From positions 496,001 to 560,000 of the forward strand of contig NZ_CP038017.1 of the NCBI RefSeq assembly GCF_012222825.1: a stretch of 64,000 nucleotides of DNA. Reading direction: 5' to 3'. The position numbers were made by a program, and so were the translations under genes. Below, one piece after another: positions 9,332 through 19,072 of the stretch. Under the pieces are notes generated by a model, which saw only the letters and a list, made by a program, of their open reading frames with translations, was not told the origin of the DNA and did no database searches. This DNA is from Allofrancisella frigidaquae. Lineage in GTDB: Bacteria > Pseudomonadota > Gammaproteobacteria > Francisellales > Francisellaceae. How positions within the stretch are numbered: the first letter of the stretch is position 1; every line of letters begins with the position of its first letter.

Positions 9332-9799
9332 GTTTATACAACAATAATTTAAATCTTGACCGCCAATATTTTTTAATTTAAATTTGTACCAAGAAGATAC
9401 CAGAATATTACTTGCAACTTAATATGTTAAGTGGTGCAGCCTCAATATTTTTGGTGTGGAAATCATAGCTAGGGCTATTACAAACACTAAGATTAAGAAC
9501 CTTAAACCTGTTTTTACAAAAATTGTGATAGGGGTGGGGTCTACTTTGCAGGGTGCGAAATTTTTAAAATTCAGCTATCTTATGTGCGGCATATTCAAGT
9601 AACTGAAAAAATACTGTGTAAAGAAAACATATTAGTATCTTTCTAGGTTTTTCTATGGTACTCTTATCATTGTAGATTTATCTCAATACATTTAAATTCT
9701 TCTTTTTAGTTTTTCTGAGTAATCGTAAGGCTTTAAATATTAATTTTATAATTAAGAATATCTGCGAATATCAATTAAACAAACAAAAAGAGAATAATA
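9332..9799. other. 468-base intergenic region between tRNA-Lys and the cold-shock gene
   Basis: I see no convincing gene. A stretch of about 59 codons is open on the + strand (about 9424-9602) but has no plausible start or family resemblance. The right-hand part must hold the csp promoter and leader; a TATAAT at 9747-9752 is the best -10 candidate, giving a leader of roughly 45 bases. Confidence 0.5.
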
Positions 9800-10003
9800 A
9801 TGAATAATAAATTACAAGGAACAGTTAAGTTCTTCAATGATGCAAAAGGTTTTGGTTTTATCAACTGTGAGTCTTTAAGCAAAGATGTATTCGTACACGT
9901 TTCAAATATTAGAAATGGTACTCTTGCAGATGGTCAACAAGTTAGCTTCCAAGTCAAAGATGGTAATAAAGGTAAAGAAGCATACGACGTTATAGCACTT
10001 TAA
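9800..10003 (+). CDS. Cold-shock domain protein (CspA family)
   Basis: The 67-residue single cold-shock domain protein is a five-strand OB-fold that binds single-stranded RNA/DNA and acts as an RNA chaperone. RNP1-type KGFGFI (residues 15-20) and RNP2-type VFVHV (about 30-34) are intact. Length is typical of the family. It is monocistronic, with a good AAAAGAGAATAAT leader before ATG and a long upstream intergenic region, as often seen for leader-regulated csp genes. Which paralogue (cspA, C, D or E) cannot be told. Confidence 0.95.
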   Translation: MNNKLQGTVKFFNDAKGFGFINCESLSKDVFVHVSNIRNGTLADGQQVSFQVKDGNKGKEAYDVIAL

Positions 10004-10122
10004 TAATATTATCTCCTAGTTAACCATAATCTATATAAATCCTTAAGTGGATCTAAATTCTATCGATTGCTATATTATTTATTTTCTTCGCAACTCGAGC
10101 AAGTTTTATGATAATACTTTGT

Positions 10123-10154
10123 AAAAAAGAAAATTGTTTATAACTTTTGTTATA
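10123..10154 (-). terminator. Probable rho-independent terminator of udp-cdd
   Basis: On the minus strand the cdd stop overlaps a hairpin, TATAAC-AAAA-GTTATA (10139-10154). It is followed by a T-rich tract TTTTCTTTTTT (about 10123-10134). The stem is AT-rich, so strength is uncertain. Confidence 0.4.
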
Positions 10155-10542
10155 GAACAAACATATATGGTAGAAGTTCTTGGATATTAGTTTCTTTGAT
10201 ATCAGTTTTAGCCTTATTTGCTAATACTATAGGGCAATCTAAATCTAATAGTTCTGACATAACTTGACGACATGCACCGCATGGTGAAACTGCGCTTTTT
10301 GTATCTGCGATAACAACTATTTTAGCGATGTCAGTTTTACGGTAACCTTGGCTATATACATAAAACAAGGCCGATCTTTCAGCACAATTAGTTAAGCTAA
10401 AAGAAGCATTTTCGATATTAGTACCTGTTATTACTTTACCATTTTTAAGTAACACAGCAGCTCCAACTTTAAACTTTGAGTAAGGAGCATAAGCCTTTTC
10501 AGATGCTTGAATTGCTATGTCAATTAGCTTTGTGTTTTCCAT
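10150..10542 (-). CDS. cdd: Cytidine deaminase
   Basis: The 130-residue homotetrameric-type cytidine deaminase converts cytidine/deoxycytidine to uridine/deoxyuridine. The zinc site is complete: C53-A-E55 (catalytic Glu) and P-C88-G-A-C91. Length fits the short tetrameric class, not the long dimeric E. coli type. It starts 7 bases after the udp stop on the same strand, so udp-cdd is a pyrimidine-salvage operon in which Cdd feeds uridine to Udp. Confidence 0.97.
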   Translation of the reverse strand: MENTKLIDIAIQASEKAYAPYSKFKVGAAVLLKNGKVITGTNIENASFSLTNCAERSALFYVYSQGYRKTDIAKIVVIADTKSAVSPCGACRQVMSELLDLDCPIVLANKAKTDIKETNIQELLPYMFVL

Positions 10543-10549
10543 ATTCTTG

Positions 10550-11359
10550 TTAATCTTCTTGATAAAAATTATTTTTAATAGATTCTTTTATTATAGCCAT
10601 TATATCAGTCATACCTTCAAAATATTTGGTTTTGTCTATAGTTTCAGTCATGGTTCTTTTTGCCATAACTGTACATATACAGCTAGCATCTAGACCAAAC
10701 GTTGCACATACTGTTAATATAGCAGAGGATTCCATTTCTAAGTTTAAGACGTTTAGCTTGCGCCATTCTTCTACGGAACCTTGAAAACTTTTACGTACGT
10801 AGCCACTGTAGCTATCTTTCCTTTCTTGCCCTGGGTAAAAAGTATCAGATGAAGCTGTTATTCCGGTATGTAATTTTATATTTAATTTTTTGGCAGAGTT
10901 GTGTAATGATTGGTTCAGTAAAAAGCTAGCAACAGCAGGATATTCTATAGGAGCATAATGATAAGATGTACCATCTAACCTTACAGATGCTGTGGTTAAA
11001 ATCAGGTCGCCAACTTCTATATTTTCTTGAATTGTGCCGCAAGTTCCAACTCGGATAAATTTTTTGATGCCGATCATAGCTAACTCTTCTATACCTATAG
11101 CAGCAGAAGGCCCCCCCATTCCTGTAGAGATTACAAGAACATTCTCATTATCAACTTTAGCTAGCCAGGAAGTGTATTCTCTATTTGATGTTAAATAATA
11201 AGCATTTTCATCAAGCATTTTAGCTAGCATTTCAACACGGTTTGGGTCACCTGGCAGTATAGCGATTTTGGCACTATGTATGTTGCTTTCGTTCAGGTTT
11301 GTATGATACATTATTTCTTTAGAATCAACTCTTTTATTACTAATATTAAGGTTCGGCAT
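10550..11359 (-). CDS. udp: Uridine phosphorylase
   Basis: The 269-residue nucleoside phosphorylase of the PNP/UDP superfamily cleaves uridine with phosphate to uracil and ribose-1-phosphate. Family motifs are the N-terminal ILPGDPNRV phosphate-site segment, STGMGGPSAAIGIEELA, RVGTCGT, the DTFYPGQER uracil-site insert characteristic of uridine phosphorylases, and LEMESSA near the C-terminus. It is a little longer than E. coli Udp because of an N-terminal extension. It is first in an operon with cdd. Confidence 0.93.
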   Translation of the reverse strand: MPNLNISNKRVDSKEIMYHTNLNESNIHSAKIAILPGDPNRVEMLAKMLDENAYYLTSNREYTSWLAKVDNENVLVISTGMGGPSAAIGIEELAMIGIKKFIRVGTCGTIQENIEVGDLILTTASVRLDGTSYHYAPIEYPAVASFLLNQSLHNSAKKLNIKLHTGITASSDTFYPGQERKDSYSGYVRKSFQGSVEEWRKLNVLNLEMESSAILTVCATFGLDASCICTVMAKRTMTETIDKTKYFEGMTDIMAIIKESIKNNFYQED

Positions 11360-11500
11360 AGATATTTTGTTCTCACGGGTAGTTATGTTTAAATAAAAGT
11401 ATATAGCGAATATTTAGTTAATAAAAGATATTCTAGTATTTCTTTAGTGTTTCTATGCTTTATAATATCGGCTTAGGTCTTCTTACTTTTAAAATTTAAT

Positions 11501-12073
11501 ATGAGTCAAAAGTATGCAAATTACAATACTATAGAAAAATTTCTTTTATGTGAAACTCCTGACACTTGGGTGAATGTAGCCCTAGAGAATATAGAGCTTA
11601 TGCTATTAGATCATGCCTACTGTGAGATGAAGGCAGCTTCTTCAGCTATGACATATATTTACAAGTATCCAGATAAGCATGATTTGGTTATTAGAATGTC
11701 TAAAATTGCAAGAGAAGAGCTTGTCCATTTTGAACAAGTTATGAGACTTTTGAAAAAACGCAATATTAAATACGAACCAATATCAGCATCTAGGTATGCT
11801 AGCCAATTGATAAAAACAGCGCGTACTGATAAAGAAGGTCGTTTTATAGACGCTTTAATAATAGGCGCATATATTGAGGCTCGATCCTGTGAGAGATTTG
11901 CCAAAATAGCTCCTTTTTTAGATAATGAGCTACAAAAATTTTATAATGGTTTACTAGAGTCTGAAAGGCGACATTTTACTATTTATTTAGAATTTGCTCA
12001 AAAGTATTCATCTAGCGATATCTATAATGATATTAAAAGAATAGGCGAAGTTGAGAGGGATTTGATATTATAG
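11501..12073 (+). CDS. miaE: tRNA-(ms2io6A) hydroxylase
   Basis: The 190-residue non-heme diiron oxygenase hydroxylates the isopentenyl group of ms2i6A at tRNA position 37. Two four-helix-bundle iron-binding patterns are visible: an early Glu in YCEMKAASSA followed by EELVHFEQV (ExxH), and later IEARSCERFA with ESERRHFTIY. Length fits MiaE. It stands alone, divergent from udp-cdd; an IS630 element begins about 8 bases after its stop but does not disrupt it. Confidence 0.93.
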   Translation: MSQKYANYNTIEKFLLCETPDTWVNVALENIELMLLDHAYCEMKAASSAMTYIYKYPDKHDLVIRMSKIAREELVHFEQVMRLLKKRNIKYEPISASRYASQLIKTARTDKEGRFIDALIIGAYIEARSCERFAKIAPFLDNELQKFYNGLLESERRHFTIYLEFAQKYSSSDIYNDIKRIGEVERDLIL

Positions 12074-12092
12074 TTAAATCAATATATTTTAG

Positions 12093-12916
12093 TTACATAT
12101 ATTGTTTAAATAGAGTATCGATATCACAATTATATTTTCTTTTGAGATGCTTAGCTTGAGCCCATTTATTTTCAATTTTATTATATTCGGGAGAATATGG
12201 AGGTAAATATAAAAGTATATGCCCCTTAGATTCCAATAATGGTTTAATTTCACTTTCCTTATGAAAGCTAGCATTATCAATAACGTAAACAGAGTTATCA
12301 GGTAATTGATTTAATAGTTCATCTTTAACCCATTGAGTGTATAAGCTAGTATCAACATTACAATTAAATAACCCCACGCATATTAAATTACCGTTATATA
12401 AAGCACCAATAGCATTGGTTCTATTTTTATTACCAAAATCTTTAACTCCATAGCATTTTTCACCTTTAAGAGTATAGCCATGAGTTCTAGGCATGCTATA
12501 TGCAAAGCCACTTTCATCACCATAAACTATATTTTTGCCTGCTGCAATATAAGCTTCTAACTTTTGTTTAAATTGCTTTTGCTTAATAGGATCTGCTTTA
12601 GGGTGGCTATAAGTCTTTTTTTATATGTTATCTCAAGCTTCTTCAATGCATAACATATACAACTTTGGCTTACACCAAACTTTTTAGCTCGTTCATACTG
12701 ATATGCATCAGGATTAGCTTTAATATCTTGTAATAGTTCTGGTTTATTTAACTTTATATCTGGTCTTGACTTACCTTTTTTAGGGCTTATTTCTTTACTC
12801 CAGAGGTATACTGTATTTTTACCTATGCCAAATCTATTGGCTGTAGCTTCAAAGGTTAAATCTTGAGACTCTTTTATTGATAATACTTTCTTACGAAAAT
12901 CTAAGGAGTAAGTCAT
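12093..12916 (-). CDS. IS630-family transposase, expressed by -1 frameshift
   Basis: The first frame (12916-12557, 119 residues) is the helix-turn-helix DNA-binding part starting MTYSLDFRKKVL. The second (ending 12093) supplies the DDE domain: GDESGFAYS, VIDNASFH and PEYNKIENKWA hold the Asp, Asp and Glu. Sliding back one base at the seven-A run (12616-12622) joins YKK to TYSHPKADPIKQ without loss, exactly the IS630 register. No other break is seen, so the element may be active. ISFtu1 of Francisella is described as using the same strategy. Confidence 0.88.
12616..12622 (-). other. A7 -1 frameshift site in IS630 transposase
   Basis: On the minus strand TAT-AAAAAAA-GAC lies at the junction of the two transposase frames. 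Slipping back one base restores continuous IS630 protein, consistent with programmed frameshifting. Confidence 0.65.
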
Positions 12917-13008
12917 AATTATAAATGAAAGATATTATAACTAAAATATATTAATTTAGCTATATCTCCAGACACAGAATTTCGTTTTCATGGTGGAATT
13001 TTATAAGC

Positions 13009-13665
13009 TTAAATAATAGGCAATTTCCATTTATAAAGTATCGTCATAATTCTGATAGTTAGTCCTGTGCTAATAATAACTACAGTACTAACATATAAAT
13101 CTACATTAAAGTAGATAAAAGCAGCGTTTAAAAAACCAACAATAGCTGCAACAGAGGCGTATAGCTCTGATTTAAAAGCTACAGGAATGTCATTACAAAT
13201 CATATCTCGCATTATTCCACCAGCAACCCCATTAACTATAGCTATGACTGTGCTAACTACCAGTACACTTACAAAGCTCATTTCAAAAACTTCATAACAA
13301 ATTTGGTAAGCAATACTGCTACCAATGTATGCAAAAGCTATTAAACCGATAGAGTCAAGAATTAGAAAGATATTATAAAATTTATTTATATATTTTTGGG
13401 TAAAGATAGCTATAACTGAAAAAACTAGACATATGACTATATAATAAGGATGCAATATAATTGTTACAGGTAAGTTTCCTAATAGTAAATCTCTGACTAC
13501 ACCACCACCTAAAGCTGTGATTAGAGCTATAGCAACTACACCAAAAGCATCCATATTGCGTCTTGAAGAAGATATAACACCAGTCATACTCTCAGCGATT
13601 ATTCCAAACATAAACATAATGCTAAAAATAAAAGGGCCCGTTATTCCTATGTGGTAATTGTGCAT
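13009..13665 (-). CDS. UPF0126 / TRIC-type inner-membrane protein
   Basis: The 218-residue polytopic protein has about seven hydrophobic segments arranged as two related halves. Each half carries the glycine-rich motif of this family: GGGVVRDLLLG near residue 53 and GGIMRDMI near 148. The family (YadS/YicG) is structurally related to TRIC cation channels; some members have been linked to glycine transport. It is last in the leftward run lptF-lptG-M16-M16-rsmD, 52 bases after rsmD. Confidence 0.88.
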   Translation of the reverse strand: MHNYHIGITGPFIFSIMFMFGIIAESMTGVISSSRRNMDAFGVVAIALITALGGGVVRDLLLGNLPVTIILHPYYIVICLVFSVIAIFTQKYINKFYNIFLILDSIGLIAFAYIGSSIAYQICYEVFEMSFVSVLVVSTVIAIVNGVAGGIMRDMICNDIPVAFKSELYASVAAIVGFLNAAFIYFNVDLYVSTVVIISTGLTIRIMTILYKWKLPII

Positions 13666-13717
13666 ATTGTTCCTTGATTTTGAGCAAGCTCGATTTGGAT
13701 ATATTGTAGAGATTATT

Positions 13718-14284
13718 TTAAGAATTTAAATTATTTTTTATTATTAATTTAGCTTTGATGTTAGAGGTCTCTTTTTCTTTTAATATCTCAAAGCCTTCAA
13801 GGCTAAAATTAGTTTGTTTTTCAGTTTCTACATAGATGATAGTTCCTTGAGGAATAAAGCTATTTTCAAGTATAGTATTAAGTGTTTTAGGAATAATGTT
13901 TTTATTAAAAGGTGGATCTAGAAAAATAATTAGGCGAGAGTTAGGCATATTAAGTGTGCCAAGAGCTTTTACACTATCGGTTTTATATAATTCAAAATTT
14001 GAAATTTCTAGGTTTTGTAAGTTTTGTTTTAGTTGGTTTATAGCTTTGATATTAAGTTCATAGAATATAGCTTTTGTAGCACCTCTTGATAAACCCTCTA
14101 TTCCTAAACTACCACTTCCTGCAAAAGCATCTATACAGATACTGTTATCTATATATGGAGCTAACCAATTAAAAATAGTTTCTTTTAATTGGTCTGAAGT
14201 GGGACGAAGACCACTGATGTCAGGAAATTTAAGTCTACGGTTTTTATATTTACCAGCTATCACACGAACAGTGTTAGTTTTCAC
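13718..14284 (-). CDS. rsmD: 16S rRNA (guanine966-N2)-methyltransferase
   Basis: The 188-residue Rossmann-fold methyltransferase modifies G966 of 16S rRNA. The SAM-binding motif I is DAFAGSGSLG at 52-61 and the catalytic DPPF motif of N6/N2 methylases is at 123-126. The opening VRVIAGKYKNRRL is characteristic of RsmD. The start overlaps the stop of the upstream M16 gene by one base, so the genes are translationally linked. Confidence 0.95.
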   Translation of the reverse strand: MKTNTVRVIAGKYKNRRLKFPDISGLRPTSDQLKETIFNWLAPYIDNSICIDAFAGSGSLGIEGLSRGATKAIFYELNIKAINQLKQNLQNLEISNFELYKTDSVKALGTLNMPNSRLIIFLDPPFNKNIIPKTLNTILENSFIPQGTIIYVETEKQTNFSLEGFEILKEKETSNIKAKLIIKNNLNS

Positions 14285-15507
14285 TATTTGACATCTCCAA
14301 CTATCACCGTTACAACAGCATTTTTTTGGATTTGCTGGAAAGCTTGACTAATTTGTGCTGGCGTTATAGAGTTTATATTTTCAACATATTTATCAAAAAA
14401 ATCTAAAGGTAATTTTTTGTTTGCGATAGATGACAACATATTAAGTTTTGAGCTATTTTTTACTGAAGTTAATAAATGTGTACCTTCTATATTCTTTTTT
14501 GTATTTTCAACTATCTCATCATCTATTTTTTTATGAATAAACTCTTCATACACTTCTTTTATGGTATTTAAAGCTAAATTTGGATTACTTGTTTGAGCTG
14601 ATATCATAAAGCTACCATAATCAGGGTTAATATTTACATCACTTCCAATGTTGTAAACTAATCCGAGCTCTTCTCTAACTTTGTTAAATAATAGAGAGTT
14701 TAGACCACTACCACCAAGTATTTCGTTACCAAGTTTTAATGGGAAATATAAAGGATCTAATATATCCAGCAGAAGTTGGTGACCCACTAAAATTGAAGTT
14801 TGATTACTATTAAATTGTTTTTTTATAATAGCAGGCTCAGCTGGTAACTGGATAAAATTTTGCGTGTTTGTTTGACCTTTGGGTAGAGAGCTTATAATTT
14901 CTTTAGCTAAATTTTGAGTGTCAGATTCACATATATCACCAACTATACAAATATTAGCATTATTAGCACATATATATTTATCATAGAAATTGGTAATATC
15001 TTTGATAGTTATTTTTTGTATACTACTCTTATAACCTATAGTAGGATGACTGTAAGGGTTTTTAGCAAAAAGTTGTTTAGAAAATTCTAATGATGCTAGG
15101 TAGTTAGGTTGCTTATGTAAATAGTCAATATGTGTAAGTGTTTGTATTTTTTCTCTTTCAAGGATACTTTCATCAAAATCTGGATCTGTAAAGATTTCTC
15201 TAAGAATAGCTACTATCTGTTTTAATATATTGGACTCACTTAAAACTCTAACCTTAATACAAAAAAATTCTTTACTAGTTTCAGCATGAATCGATGCACC
15301 TATATCTGTAATTTTATTTATAAGTTCTTGTTCGCTAGAAAGCTTTGTTTTTGTGGCAAATAAGCCTACTGCTAAGTCAGCTAAACCATTTAGTTTGCCA
15401 TCAAATGCAGAACCAGCTCTAAAATTAAGCTGAATATCTACCATAGGTAGGTTAGTATCTTTTTGGAAGTATATGTTTGTGTCATTGATGTTAAATTTTT
15501 GGATCAT
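14284..15507 (-). CDS. M16-family peptidase subunit lacking the HxxEH zinc motif
   Basis: The 407-residue insulinase/pitrilysin-fold protein is paired with the active-type M16 gene just upstream (4-base gap). Where the catalytic HxxEH would stand it reads GLADLAVGLF, so it lacks zinc ligands and is probably the non-catalytic partner, as in alpha/beta M16B heterodimers. The R/Y substrate-pocket segment is retained as FNKVREELGLVYNIGS near 272. The N-terminus lacks a signal peptide, unlike many homologues, suggesting a cytoplasmic complex. Confidence 0.88.
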   Translation of the reverse strand: MIQKFNINDTNIYFQKDTNLPMVDIQLNFRAGSAFDGKLNGLADLAVGLFATKTKLSSEQELINKITDIGASIHAETSKEFFCIKVRVLSESNILKQIVAILREIFTDPDFDESILEREKIQTLTHIDYLHKQPNYLASLEFSKQLFAKNPYSHPTIGYKSSIQKITIKDITNFYDKYICANNANICIVGDICESDTQNLAKEIISSLPKGQTNTQNFIQLPAEPAIIKKQFNSNQTSILVGHQLLLDILDPLYFPLKLGNEILGGSGLNSLLFNKVREELGLVYNIGSDVNINPDYGSFMISAQTSNPNLALNTIKEVYEEFIHKKIDDEIVENTKKNIEGTHLLTSVKNSSKLNMLSSIANKKLPLDFFDKYVENINSITPAQISQAFQQIQKNAVVTVIVGDVK

Positions 15508-15511
15508 TTTT

Positions 15512-16765
15512 TTAATCCTTTAGTAAATGTACAGATGTAAGATTTGGTTTGTCAAAGTATTCGTTAAGCACTCTATTTACATCTTCAATGGTTACATCAT
15601 AAAGTTTGTTAAGGTGCTTATAATAATCAATATCCAAATTGATACTAGCTAATGAACCAATAAGGTTTGCTTGTGTTTCTAATGAATCCATAGCAAATAT
15701 TTTATCTGCTTTAATAGTAACTTTAGCACGTGTAAGCTGTTCTTGTGTTATACCATTAGTTTTTAAATCATGAATAGTCTTTTCAATTTTATTTTGAATG
15801 TTTTCTAAGCTTTGATCATGATTCGCTATTGCTGTAATAATAAATATATCTTCACCCTTTATAAAAGGTGAATATTCACTGTCTATATGACAGCACAAAG
15901 TTTCATCTCTAACTAATTTTTGCTGGAGGATAGAAGCATCAGAACTACCTAAAATACTGTTTAAAATCATTAGCGCAAAAGGATCATTTTTTTGGTATTC
16001 AGTAGTTAAAGAAGGGGTTATATAACCCATTATTACAGCAGATGTGTCATTAGGTGGTTTTTTAACTTCTAATTGTCTGTAACCAAAATTGATTAAACTA
16101 TATTCTTCTTTAGGCTTTGAAATAGTAGAGCAAGGTATACTATCAAAATAATCTCTTATCATAGAATGCGCTGAATCTTTATCAACGTCTCCAACTATCA
16201 CTATACTGGCATTATTTGGAGCATAGTGCTTCTGGTACCATTTCTTTAGACTACTTAAAGTGTAATTTTCAATATCTTCACGCCAACCTATTATTGGTGT
16301 ATGACGAGAATTTGTTTGGTATGCTAGTTTCATAAATTGTTCAAAAGCATAGCTAAAAGGTTTATCATCAACCCTAAGGTTACGTTCCTCTAAAACTACT
16401 TTTTTTTCTGGAATAAACTCATTTTCATCAAAAATAAGGTTACTCATACGAGAAGATTCTAATGATAAACTTAATTCTAAGTTTCTCTTATGCCAAAATT
16501 GGTAATAAGCAGTATAGTCAAAGCTAGTAAAAGCATTTTGAATACCTCCATTATTTTCCACTAAGCTGTTCATATCTTTTTTAGAATATTTATCTGTACC
16601 TTTGAACATCATATGCTCGAGCATATGGGAAATGCCAGTTAACTTTTGAGGCTCATAAGTTGACCCAACTTTATACCATATTTGGGATAAAACAACAGGT
16701 GCTCGTTTATTGGGTTTTATATATATATTTAGGCCATTATTAAGGGAGTATGTGTATATTTGCAT
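15512..16765 (-). CDS. M16-family zinc peptidase, catalytic-type subunit
   Basis: The 417-residue insulinase-like protein has zinc motif H47-M-L-E50-H51 and a distal Glu in the following helix (about residue 127, VVLEERNLR). The R/Y region is present as KLVRDETLCCHI near 283. It sits between lptG (3 bases upstream) and its inactive paralogue (4 bases downstream), indicating one operon and probably one complex. The substrate is unknown. No signal peptide is seen. Confidence 0.92.
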   Translation of the reverse strand: MQIYTYSLNNGLNIYIKPNKRAPVVLSQIWYKVGSTYEPQKLTGISHMLEHMMFKGTDKYSKKDMNSLVENNGGIQNAFTSFDYTAYYQFWHKRNLELSLSLESSRMSNLIFDENEFIPEKKVVLEERNLRVDDKPFSYAFEQFMKLAYQTNSRHTPIIGWREDIENYTLSSLKKWYQKHYAPNNASIVIVGDVDKDSAHSMIRDYFDSIPCSTISKPKEEYSLINFGYRQLEVKKPPNDTSAVIMGYITPSLTTEYQKNDPFALMILNSILGSSDASILQQKLVRDETLCCHIDSEYSPFIKGEDIFIITAIANHDQSLENIQNKIEKTIHDLKTNGITQEQLTRAKVTIKADKIFAMDSLETQANLIGSLASINLDIDYYKHLNKLYDVTIEDVNRVLNEYFDKPNLTSVHLLKD

Positions 16766-16768
16766 ATT

Positions 16769-17833
16769 TTAAGTTTCTTTTGATTTGATAAATAAGTATA
16801 TTAGCAGAGCTAATGCAATTATGGTTGGTCCAGCTGCACCAAAAATAGGCGGTATACGTAGTATAAGTGCTATAGGTCCAAAAATTTGATTGATTATAAA
16901 AAATGAAAAGCCAAAAAGCGCACCCAAGATAAGTTTGATAATAAGGGTGGATGATCTGTTAGAACCGATACTAAGGGGTACGGAAATTAGTATTAAGACC
17001 ATTAAAGATACAGGTTGAAACACTTCTTGCCAGAATTTTAAAGACAAAGTATTATCGTTAGCCTGAGTGTTGGAAACCATAAATTTTGTTAATTGCGTTA
17101 AGCTTAAATAATCATTGTCATTAATTGTTATAATTCTAGCTACAGATAAAGGTAGAGGATTTGTCCATTTGTCTTGACTTATATTTTTTACAATGTCGAG
17201 TTGTTTTTGCTTATCTGAGGTTGGGTAAATAATTTTGTTAATATTGTAAGCATTTGCTACATTATCCGTAGCGTATTTTGCTGTAGCTGCAAAACGAACT
17301 TCTTTTAGTTGGTTGTCATCTATTATGAATTTACTAATTGCAGTAGCAGACCTTTTTTCTGGATTGATATGTTGTATATGAGTGATTCCATCAGATGTTT
17401 TTAGCCATATATTATTACTGTTGTATTGTACGGTGTTAGTATCAGCAAGTTTTTGTAATACAGGAGCTACGTAACCTCCAAATACTACGGCAATAAAAGC
17501 ACCAATTAATCCAACGATAATAACTCCTTTAGCAATTTGAAAAGTTGAACGTCCTGAAGACCTAAGAACAATAATTTCAGAGTTATTTGCTAGTAAGCTA
17601 AGGCCCATAAGTGCGCCTACCATAGCACAAGCAGGTAGTAGGGTATATAAGATTCCTGGTAATTGGTATAAGGTATTTACAATCAGCTCCCAGTTACTAG
17701 CGTTGTTATGGCTATTACTAACTTGTGCTAAATATGTAAAAATAAAAAATAAAATACAAAAAATAGTAGTAACAATCAAAAAACTGTTTAATACTGTTTT
17801 AAAGACATAGCGATCAATGCGATTTAAAAACAT
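16769..17833 (-). CDS. lptG: LPS export ABC transporter permease LptG
   Basis: The 354-residue YjgP/YjgQ-family permease has an N-terminal membrane pair, a central periplasmic jelly-roll (about 120-260) and C-terminal membrane helices. With LptF and the LptB ATPase it extracts lipopolysaccharide from the inner membrane toward LptC/A/D. LptG rather than LptF is assigned from its downstream position and sequence style (RYVFKTVLNSF opening). It is six bases from lptF. Confidence 0.93.
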   Translation of the reverse strand: MFLNRIDRYVFKTVLNSFLIVTTIFCILFFIFTYLAQVSNSHNNASNWELIVNTLYQLPGILYTLLPACAMVGALMGLSLLANNSEIIVLRSSGRSTFQIAKGVIIVGLIGAFIAVVFGGYVAPVLQKLADTNTVQYNSNNIWLKTSDGITHIQHINPEKRSATAISKFIIDDNQLKEVRFAATAKYATDNVANAYNINKIIYPTSDKQKQLDIVKNISQDKWTNPLPLSVARIITINDNDYLSLTQLTKFMVSNTQANDNTLSLKFWQEVFQPVSLMVLILISVPLSIGSNRSSTLIIKLILGALFGFSFFIINQIFGPIALILRIPPIFGAAGPTIIALALLIYLFIKSKET

Positions 17834-17839
17834 ATCTTT

Positions 17840-18913
17840 TTACCTTTTATTGGATGTCCCATTTTGTTTTTTGATAGTTCTTATTGCAAACACTGCAAAG
17901 AAAATGTGTGGTAGCCAAATTCCTACCCAAGCTGGGATATTACCTTTTGCCATCAGTGTGTTAGTAAACATTACCGAACACAAATATAAGGCTAAAACTA
18001 TCACAGACGGAAGAAGCTTGGCGTACTTGTTCTGGCGTGGATATAATCTACATAGTGAAAGTGCAAGTAAGCTAGCGATTATTATGCTGATACAGTTGTT
18101 AAATCTTGAGAAAAGTTCAGCAGTAAACCTATTTTTTCCTTTTAAAGAGTTTGTCACTAATTCTCCAAAATATAATCTATCCATCCTATAGTGATTATAA
18201 TCACGAATAGAGTTATCATAAATCGTATATATTGCTTTATCAGCAGTACCATAAGTAGCTTTAAATGAGTTTAACTCACGTGTGTATATGTTTACATCTG
18301 TGAAGTTTAAAAAAGCGGCTGTTTTATCTGTTTTAACTGTAGCTTGCGGCGCGGTAATAATTTTATAATCTTTATCCCTTAAAGTTTGCTGGTATAAAAA
18401 CAAGTCATTTAGTTTGTTTCCAGATTTATTATTGATGTATAACACTCTACCGTTTGGTATAGTAAGTACTTTTCCGTCTGTTATTGAGGATATTAAGGCA
18501 CGTGCTGATAATGAGGTTTGAAATACATCAGTCGTTTGGTTAGCTAAAGGTATCAGATACATAGATGAAAAAAAAGCAGCTATTGTTAAAACAATAGTAG
18601 GTTTTAAAGTATTTAAAGCTATTTGTAGCCATGTAACTCCACCAGCTAAGGTTACAAACATTTCATTGTTTGAGAAATATTTACCAAAACACAGAATTAT
18701 AGCTAAGAACATAGCTACTGGAATAACAAAAGTTACGTTCTGAGGTAATGTTAAAATTACAAACTTTATGATAGTATCCATACCCAAGCCTTGTGAATAA
18801 GCTTTTTGGAAAAGCCTAATAAGTAAGTTAGCAGATACTATAGATATGATAAATAAGGTTATGGAAGTAAAAGTGTTTACAATGTCTCTGTTATAGTATT
18901 TTTCTAGAATCAA
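17840..18913 (-). CDS. lptF: LPS export ABC transporter permease LptF
   Basis: The 357-residue partner permease of LptG has the same topology: two N-terminal helices, a periplasmic domain about 105-265 and four C-terminal helices. The opening ILEKYYNRDIVNTF and the coupling-helix region near residue 80 fit YjgP. It begins the leftward operon and is divergent from pepA, the arrangement also found in many gammaproteobacteria. Promoters for both directions lie in the 159-base gap. Confidence 0.94.
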   Translation of the reverse strand: MILEKYYNRDIVNTFTSITLFIISIVSANLLIRLFQKAYSQGLGMDTIIKFVILTLPQNVTFVIPVAMFLAIILCFGKYFSNNEMFVTLAGGVTWLQIALNTLKPTIVLTIAAFFSSMYLIPLANQTTDVFQTSLSARALISSITDGKVLTIPNGRVLYINNKSGNKLNDLFLYQQTLRDKDYKIITAPQATVKTDKTAAFLNFTDVNIYTRELNSFKATYGTADKAIYTIYDNSIRDYNHYRMDRLYFGELVTNSLKGKNRFTAELFSRFNNCISIIIASLLALSLCRLYPRQNKYAKLLPSVIVLALYLCSVMFTNTLMAKGNIPAWVGIWLPHIFFAVFAIRTIKKQNGTSNKR

Positions 18914-19072
18914 AATTTATCACAGGTAATTTTTATTAAGCTATTTATAATTCTATAATTTTTATCAATAAAAGTCAGCAACTAATAATAAGCTTCATTC
19001 TTAAATTGGATGCGTTAATAAGCATTTTTTGGTATTATATTCGAATAACTAGTAAAGTAAAGATAAGAATAT

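Larger units (their letters stand above)
12081..12952 (-). mobile_element. IS630-family insertion sequence (ISFtu1-like)
   Basis: This element of about 870 bp has inverted ends, AATATATTTTAGTTA at 12081 and its complement ending at 12952. TA dinucleotides at the junctions are consistent with Tc1/mariner-IS630 TA targeting; the exact boundary is ambiguous within ATATAT. The single leftward transposase is split by a -1 shift at an A7 run. It sits immediately downstream of miaE. Confidence 0.88.

Noticed and set aside
9424-9602. Open stretch of about 59 codons after tRNA-Lys
   Set aside because: No start codon with ribosome site and no recognisable similarity; recorded only as part of the intergenic entry.
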